From: Theropithecus gelada
Lineage: Eukaryota; Chordata; Mammalia; Primates; Cercopithecidae
Assembly (NCBI RefSeq): GCF_003255815.1
Contig: NC_037668.1
Span: 12,780,017 to 12,844,016 of the forward strand
DNA: 64,000 nucleotides
Direction of reading: 5' to 3'
The position numbers and the translations under genes are program-made. The notes under the pieces were generated by a model. The model was given only the letters and a program-made list of their open reading frames with translations. It was not told where the DNA came from and ran no database searches. Of the stretch, positions 59,084-64,000 are shown one piece after another (the stretch's first letter is position 1; every line of letters starts with the position of its first letter).

Positions 59084-61447
59084 CTGTGTAAAAGAAAACA
59101 AAGAATTTACAAATGGTAGAGTAATGAAAAAGGGATGATCTATTCTAGAGTTGCATGACTTAAGTCAGGGAGTAGAGTCACTCACTAGAATTTCTTACTT
59201 TCACAGCATGCAGTTGACAGCAATTGTCTAGAGCTCATAAATCAAGAAGTAAAAAGTTTATCAGTATTGTAATGGGAACCCCCAGAAGAGCCTGAATCAG
59301 ATGATCTAGGTATGACTAGAAGTCAGGTGACCTGAATTCTACACTTGACCGTTTTCAACTTGCTGTTTGACACATTAACAAATTCCTTAATGTCTGTATG
59401 TATTTCTTTTTTATAAGACTAGGATATTGACTTCCTAAAGAGAAATTATAGAATTTTTAAATGACAACTAAAATAGTGTTTATTAAGCATTCCAGAATAC
59501 AAATCAGTGGGCATTGTGTGTGTTCATTAAACTGAGTTTATTAAAATGAGTATTCACCAATTAGCAGAATATAATGGAAAGAACAACAACATCAAATTAA
59601 ACTTTTTTAGAGTCTTGGCTTTGCTATAAATTTCCTTTATGAATTTGGATAAGTCAGTTTACTTTTGGACCTCAAGTTCATCTATGAAAAATTGGGCAAA
59701 AATATGAAACTGAGACTTACCAAGAAGTTTAATCCAAATATATAGAGAATGCTTAATCTTTCCTAGTAATAAAACTGGAATACCTGTCAGTTATTTTAAA
59801 CAATGTTGTCTATAAGCATCACCATTTACATGCTTACTATGAGCCAGCCACTATTCAAAGCACTTTAATATAGTTAATATAATCTTAGTTAACATAATCC
59901 TGATAACAATCCTACAAATTATCCCCGTTTTATGGGTGGGAAAACTGAGGAACAGAACAAATAAATCCATTTCCCCGCAGCTGACAAATGACAGAACCAG
60001 AATTCATACATAGATCATCCAATTCAGGCTCTTCTGGGGGTTCCCATTACAATACTGATAAACTTTGTACCTCTTGATTTATTAGCTCTAGACAACTGCT
60101 GTCAGCTGCATGCTGTGCAAGTAAGAAATTTGTTGTCCTTGTACTGCCGCCTGTCCTCTACAACAACTTGATTTGTGAGTTATCTTTACATTGTCATTTT
60201 CTAGTTTTAAAAAAACCTGTGGCAAACAGACATTAAATATACTCATAGGGACTATACCCATACTCCAGTAAATTAGATCACGAAAAGAAATAGGCCCCCA
60301 CTCACCCGTTCTTTTGCCATGTGCGAGTCATGCCCTGACTCCACCACTGTTCCTTCTTTAGAATCTGGAGGGGTGTCAAGTGGATCAGCCAGGGAGGAAA
60401 CAATAGGGATTTTCTTAGCTTGGAAATAATCATAGGCCTTCTTTCCACAGACTAGAAGTGTGACATTCTTCCCACTGCTCTGGATTCTATCCACCACCTT
60501 CTCATAGGGTTCATCCAGCACATTCACCCCATTCACTTCAATGATGATATCTTCATCCTCTAGCCCAGCCAAGTCAGCAGGGCCGCCCTTCTGTACCTGT
60601 GAACAGAAGTTCTGAGTTATCAATTTCTCAGATGTCAGACTAGCTCTCCTTCAGAGGACAGATGAGGAGTTCAAGAATTTATTCTTAATCATGTTATTAT
60701 TTCTCCTTAAGGTATAGAGTTGAAAAAGGTGTTCTAATGCTTTTGTATTTATGAAGGCTGTAACTTCCATATTCACATGATTAGTGGTATTATAACTAGT
60801 GATTCAGTGTCACATGTCTTCTGGGATGAAGGGGGATAAATAGGTCCCCCTTCTTCACTCCCAACTTGAAAGCTATAGGGAGTCTTATCAGTCCCTACAG
60901 GGTAAGGGGCATTATGCCAAATGCACAGAAGCAAACAAGTATGACTGCCAATCAGGGTTGATAGTGACTGTCAGCTAGAGTTCAGTCAACTCACACTGTT
61001 TGGAACAGATGTTTGGGAAGCAAAAAACACGTGAACTTATGATGTACTGGTAGCTAACCTAAAGGGTATGGGACCATGACAACATTTATCTGAACCCAGG
61101 TGAGACCCCTCAGTGTGTGCCTTCAATGGAACCGCTCTACTAAGCCGTCAGTGGGCGGGAAAAGCTGAGACTATCCTAATTGTGGCTGTGTTTGTTGGGC
61201 TGCTGGAACCAGATTACCATACCTCTTTGATGAATGAGCCTGGCAGACCCCGAATCGAATTTAAGTGAAAGCCATAGCCATTTTCACCTTTAGCCAGCCT
61301 GCAGAGTTTAGGCTTATGATCTACTTCCTCTGTAGTATCTGGTGGACTTGAGACTTCCAGAGAAGCGGGAGTAGGAGCTGGAGCCTCCTTGACAGAGCCA
61401 TTGGGCAGTTCTTGACTTTGATAGTAGAGAAATGGAGAAAAATGAGC
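59030..61447 (-). CDS. PDZK1: PDZK1 / NHERF3 scaffold protein, last three coding exons
   Basis: Exons at 61447-61223, 60596-60306 and 59083-59030 join in phase 0 to 189 codons plus TGA, matching residues 331-519 of the 519-residue human protein. PDZK1 has four PDZ domains and anchors transporters and receptors (for example SR-BI, URAT1, OCTNs, CFTR) at apical or hepatocyte membranes through their C-terminal tails. This part holds the PDZ3-PDZ4 linker, all of PDZ4 (about 378-458, with a GYGF carboxylate-binding loop) and the acidic, Ser-rich tail ending DTEM, itself a class I-like PDZ ligand. Exons for PDZ1-3 lie beyond base 64000. I found no stop or frameshift. The gene converges on GPR89. 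Confidence 0.96.
59189..59315 (+). repeat. Inverted repeat, arm 1
   Basis: Pairs with 60004-60130 at about 93% identity (9 differences in 127, no gaps by eye). Core 'tcagtattgtaatgggaacc'. Confidence 0.95.
59565..59720 (+). mobile_element. MIR-like fragment
   Basis: 'agaatataatggaaagaaca', 'gaatttggataagtcagttt', 'gacctcaagttcatctatga' follow MIR order. Confidence 0.6.
59835..60015 (-). mobile_element. MIR-like fragment
   Basis: Complement of MIR: 'ttactatgagccagccacta', 'ccccgttttatgggtgggaa', 'aactgaggaacagaac'. Confidence 0.7.
60004..60130 (-). repeat. Inverted repeat, arm 2
   Basis: Reverse complement of arm 1, core 'ggttcccattacaatactga'. Spacer of 688 bases. It ends 175 bases from the PDZK1 PDZ4 exon. 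Confidence 0.95.
60306..60596 (-). CDS. PDZK1: PDZK1 exon: remainder of PDZ4 (residues 406-502)
   Basis: On the minus strand this follows gttcacag and ends before gtgagt; 291 bases, phase 0. It opens VQKGGPADLAGLEDED and contains VNGVNVLDEPYEKVVDRIQS, the usual PDZ strand and helix order, then the linker SLADPLDTPPDSKEG and HDSHMAKER. Compared with the human protein as I recall it, there are a few conservative changes (for example Val to Ile after DED). Confidence 0.96.
60597..61222 (-). other. PDZK1: PDZK1 intron between the two PDZ4 exons
   Basis: 626 bases, unique-looking apart from the dispersed 46-base repeat at 60916-60961. Confidence 0.85.
60916..60961 (+). repeat. 46-base dispersed direct repeat, copy 1
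   Basis: Matches 62194-62239 with about 5 differences. Core 'gccaaatgcacagaagcaa'. Confidence 0.9.
61223..61447 (-). CDS. PDZK1: PDZK1 exon: PDZ3-PDZ4 linker and start of PDZ4 (residues 331-405)
   Basis: On the minus strand this follows ttttcaaaaag and ends before gtatgg; 225 bases, phase 0. It encodes AHFSPFLYYQSQELPNGSVK, a Pro/Ser/Thr-rich linker, then KPKLCRLAKGENGYGFHLNS and GLPGSFIKE. GYGF is the ligand-carboxylate loop of PDZ4. Confidence 0.96.
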
Positions 61448-61929
61448 CTTTTTGAAAAATAAAGGGAAAAAACATTAACTTAGTTGTAACCATGAGTAAG
61501 TTATACTTTGTTAAATGTGCTAATTTTTATGGTATCATACATATTCCACTGTTCTTCCGGATGTGTCTGATTGTAGGCTGTAAAATTTCTCTACTTACCC
61601 CAACCAGGAAAGGTATAAAAGAAGATTGCGCTTCGTTGTGGAGTAATATGTGTATACATGTACACAAATGCACACATGAACATAAAAGCAGTATAGGATG
61701 CTGTACAAGGATCCAAAAAGATGTCTAAAAAATTGCTAATTTCTTTTGAGTTCATGATAGTGAGCAAGTCACTGAACAATCTCTACATAATTCCCCTGTT
61801 GGGAAATGACACATCTGACTGACTAGCCCAGTACCTCATGCAAAGTACATTCTTCTGGCTTTTCCTTTCGGTAAGATGATCTTCAGAGCTCCTTAAACAC
61901 ATTCGAAAAATGTAAAACACAAGACACTT

Positions 61930-62440
61930 GTGATAGTTAATTTTAGGTGCCAACTTGACTGGATTAAGGAATACCTAGAAACCCAGTAAAGCATTATTTT
62001 GGTGTGTGTCCATGAGGGTGGTTCCAGAGGGGATTAGTGTGCGAGTCCGAGTGAACTACAGAAAAGGCAAAGGTGTCAGTCTGTCTGCTAGGGCTGGGAT
62101 ACACTCTTCCTCTCCTGTGCTTGGACATCAGAATTCCAGGTTCTCTGGCCTTTGGACTCTAAGATCTACAGCCACAGCCCCCCAGATTCGCAGGCCAAAT
62201 GCACAGAAGCAATCAAGTAGGAATGCCAATCAGGGGTGACGCCAGTAAGTCAGATTTGGACGGAGCCGCACTCCTGGCATCCCAGGGTTTCAAGCTTGAA
62301 GACAGCCTGTTGTGGGGCTTCTTAGCCTCCATAAATTCCCCTAATTAATCTCCTCTCATGCCTGTATCTTTATATCCTACTAGATCTGTCTCTCTGGAGA
62401 ATGTTAATATAACACTATTTTTATCACTATCCGAAGACTC
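61930..62440 (+). mobile_element. Old interspersed repeat (family not named), with a foreign 46-base block
   Basis: 'gtgatagttaattttaggtg', 'ccaacttgactggattaagg', 'cttctcctgtgcttggacatca'-like text, 'ggcctttggactctaagatc' and 'cttcttagcctccataaat' follow a common mammalian repeat. Bases 62194-62239 do not belong to it. Confidence 0.55.
62194..62239 (+). repeat. 46-base dispersed direct repeat, copy 2
   Basis: Near copy of 60916-60961, 1,278 bases away, embedded in an old repeat. Confidence 0.9.
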
Positions 62441-63271
62441 AAAGCTACTAGAAGAGAACAACCCATATATACAGTAATAATTGGTGAGAGGGTGACAGCT
62501 ATTATATGGTCACATATTGTAACAAAAGTTAATTCCAACCCTTTGCTGCTTGCCAACACCCTCCCCTTCCAGACCTGGGATCTGTGTGCTTATTTTACTA
62601 TGTATTGTTGTAACCATTAGCTGTCACTTGTGTTATGCCAAACTCTCCAACATCTTTAAATACTCCTAATTCATATCAACTCCCAGACCATCCATGTGAA
62701 GAAATGATGGTCCTGAATACCGAAGAGGCATAGAACAGGAAACAGGACTGATTTTTTGTAATAGAATTATGAGCCTAACTGGCTGTTTTAGTTGAGACAA
62801 TTAGAGTGGACCTGGGTATGGTGTGATCCTGGATCAGCAGCAAAATGGCTGCCCACAAGTGTCCGGAACATTTGTTAGGCGATGAGTAGGAAATCAAGCA
62901 ATGGAAGGTGAGCACAGTGTGGGCTCTACTTCAAATCGCACTGTTAGCAGCCTGACCAAAATTAGATTTTGAGTCCTCTGGTTATCATCTGTCTTACCAC
63001 AAGACCACATCTCCTTCCTTTCTAAGTGAGAATACCACCAGCACGGAACCTCCTAGTTACCCAGTTCAACTAACTTCAGACCTTTTAGTCATATACTTGC
63101 AAGTTCCACAATGGAGTCTTTCCCCTCTTTAAAATATGGAAAATTATCAGGTGACTCATTACATACAAAAATAACGTGTGATGACACTACCTGAACAAGC
63201 AAATCAACTGCATCTGACAGTCGCAGCTCATCTCGAGGCAAAGTACAGTAACATCAAAACAATGAGATTTT

Positions 63272-63567
63272 GGCCGGGCTTGGTGGCTTATGCCTGAAAT
63301 TCCAGCACTTTGGGAGTATGAGGTGGGCAGATCACTTGAGGTCAGGAGTTCGAGACCAGCCTGGCCAACATGGTGAACCCTCATCTCTACTAAAAATACA
63401 AAAATTAGCCAAGTGTGGTAGCAGGCACCTGTAGTCCCAGCTACTTGAGAGGCTGACGCAGGAGAATCACTTGAATGCAAGAGGCAGAGGTTCCAGTGAG
63501 CCAAGAACACACCATTGCACTCCAGCTTGGACAACAGTGAGAGACACTGTCTCAAAAAACAAACAAA
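63272..63567 (+). mobile_element. Alu element
   Basis: Full Alu from 'ggccgggcttggtggctta' to an A-rich tail. 'gagatttt' phrases flank it (63264, 63572). It accounts for the 132-residue open frame on the minus strand. Confidence 0.9.
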
Positions 63568-63989
63568 TACTGAGATTTTATTCATGCTTCATTCAGATAA
63601 TTGGGTGTCTAGTATATGCCAGGGACTGCTAGAGGATTGTGTTTTATTCACTCATGTATCTCAAAGATCCACCCTGTACCCCAACCTACAGGGCTTACTT
63701 TGGAGAGAGGGGAAGGAGAGAATGAGGGCAGGCCTCTTTTTAGATCAAAGTTCTCTATTAACCAAAACAGAAAAATTACAATTAAATTATTCTGTGATAA
63801 GATCAGGAGGGGTCGGAATCCCCTTTACAACAAACAGCTGCAGAGCCACCTCTGATTTCTGCTTGACTTTTTCTACCAACTGCGAAGTGACTTATCATTC
63901 CTGGCAGCTTCAGTTGGTTCTTAAGCCAAAAGCGAGCTCACTTCTCTGGTCCTGCTCTGCCCCATAGGACACCTTTAAAAAACTGTGTA

Positions 63990-64000
63990 GGCCGGGCGCA
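63990..64000 (+). mobile_element. First bases of a further Alu, cut by the window end
   Basis: The window ends 'ggccgggcgca', the canonical Alu start. Confidence 0.75.

Larger units (their letters stand above)
59084..60305 (-). other. PDZK1: PDZK1 terminal intron
   Basis: 1,222 bases with a 127-base inverted repeat (59189-59315 and 60004-60130) and MIR-like sequence between the arms (59565-59720, 59835-60015). Confidence 0.9.
61448..64000 (-). other. PDZK1: PDZK1 intron upstream of the linker exon (part)
   Basis: Holds an old interspersed repeat (61930-62440), an Alu and the start of another Alu at the window edge. No further PDZK1 exon was recognised. 62441-63271 and 63568-63988 look unique. 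Confidence 0.85.

Noticed and set aside
63515..63967. 150-residue plus-strand frame as an upstream PDZK1 or other exon
   Set aside because: Starts in an Alu and runs into unique sequence on the strand opposite to PDZK1; no PDZ-like residues.
1..64000. tRNA, U1/U6 snRNA or rRNA genes, which are common near human 1q21
   Set aside because: I read for their conserved boxes and saw none apart from Alu and MIR relics; a covariance-model search would settle it.

Overview
This is primate nuclear DNA, most likely from an Old World monkey. It carries most of one large split gene, the 3' end of a second gene on the opposite strand, and introns packed with Alu, L1, L2/MIR, hAT and endogenous-LTR repeats. 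Four near-intact young Alus share the variants 'ggctcaagcctg', 'gagacgggcgg' and 'gccggatctcagctc' (or their complements), which I associate with cercopithecoid AluY subfamilies. The species (macaque, baboon, guenon) cannot be fixed from the sequence alone.

Gene 1 (plus strand) is GPR89, the Golgi pH regulator GPHR. Exons 2-14 lie between 7779 and 57663. Their junctions are all GT-AG and in phase, and together they give 441 codons plus a stop. With the missing exon 1 (14 codons, inferred from the known 455-residue protein) the protein is full length. Exon 1 must lie upstream of base 1; the window opens at the edge of a CpG-rich, CCAAT-containing stretch, consistent with the promoter side of the gene.

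Gene 2 (minus strand) is PDZK1 (NHERF3). Its last three coding exons are at 61447-61223, 60596-60306 and 59083-59030. They encode residues 331-519 by human numbering: the linker, PDZ4 and the C-terminal tail ending DTEM. The genes converge tail to tail, with 1,366 bases between stop codons. This matches the GPR89-PDZK1 neighbourhood at human 1q21.1. The two proteins have no known joint pathway: GPHR is a Golgi anion channel and PDZK1 an apical-membrane scaffold.

Repeat layout: intron 1 holds L2, MIR, an L1 3' end and three Alus. Intron 2 holds a solo class-II (HERV-K-like) LTR. Intron 3 holds an L1 tail and two young Alus. Intron 5 holds an ancient repeat with an internal duplication. Intron 7 holds a twin-primed (inverted) L1 and a long old L1 split by Alus. 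Intron 10 (14.8 kb) is a nested transposon stack with a near-full-length dead L1, a second solo LTR sitting inside an Alu, and older L1s with Alus and a hAT element. The PDZK1 terminal intron contains a clean 127-base inverted repeat not explained by Alu. I see no rRNA, tRNA, CRISPR or microbial gene, and no evidence of a new coding system. The most unusual items are the inverted repeat and several recent small duplications.
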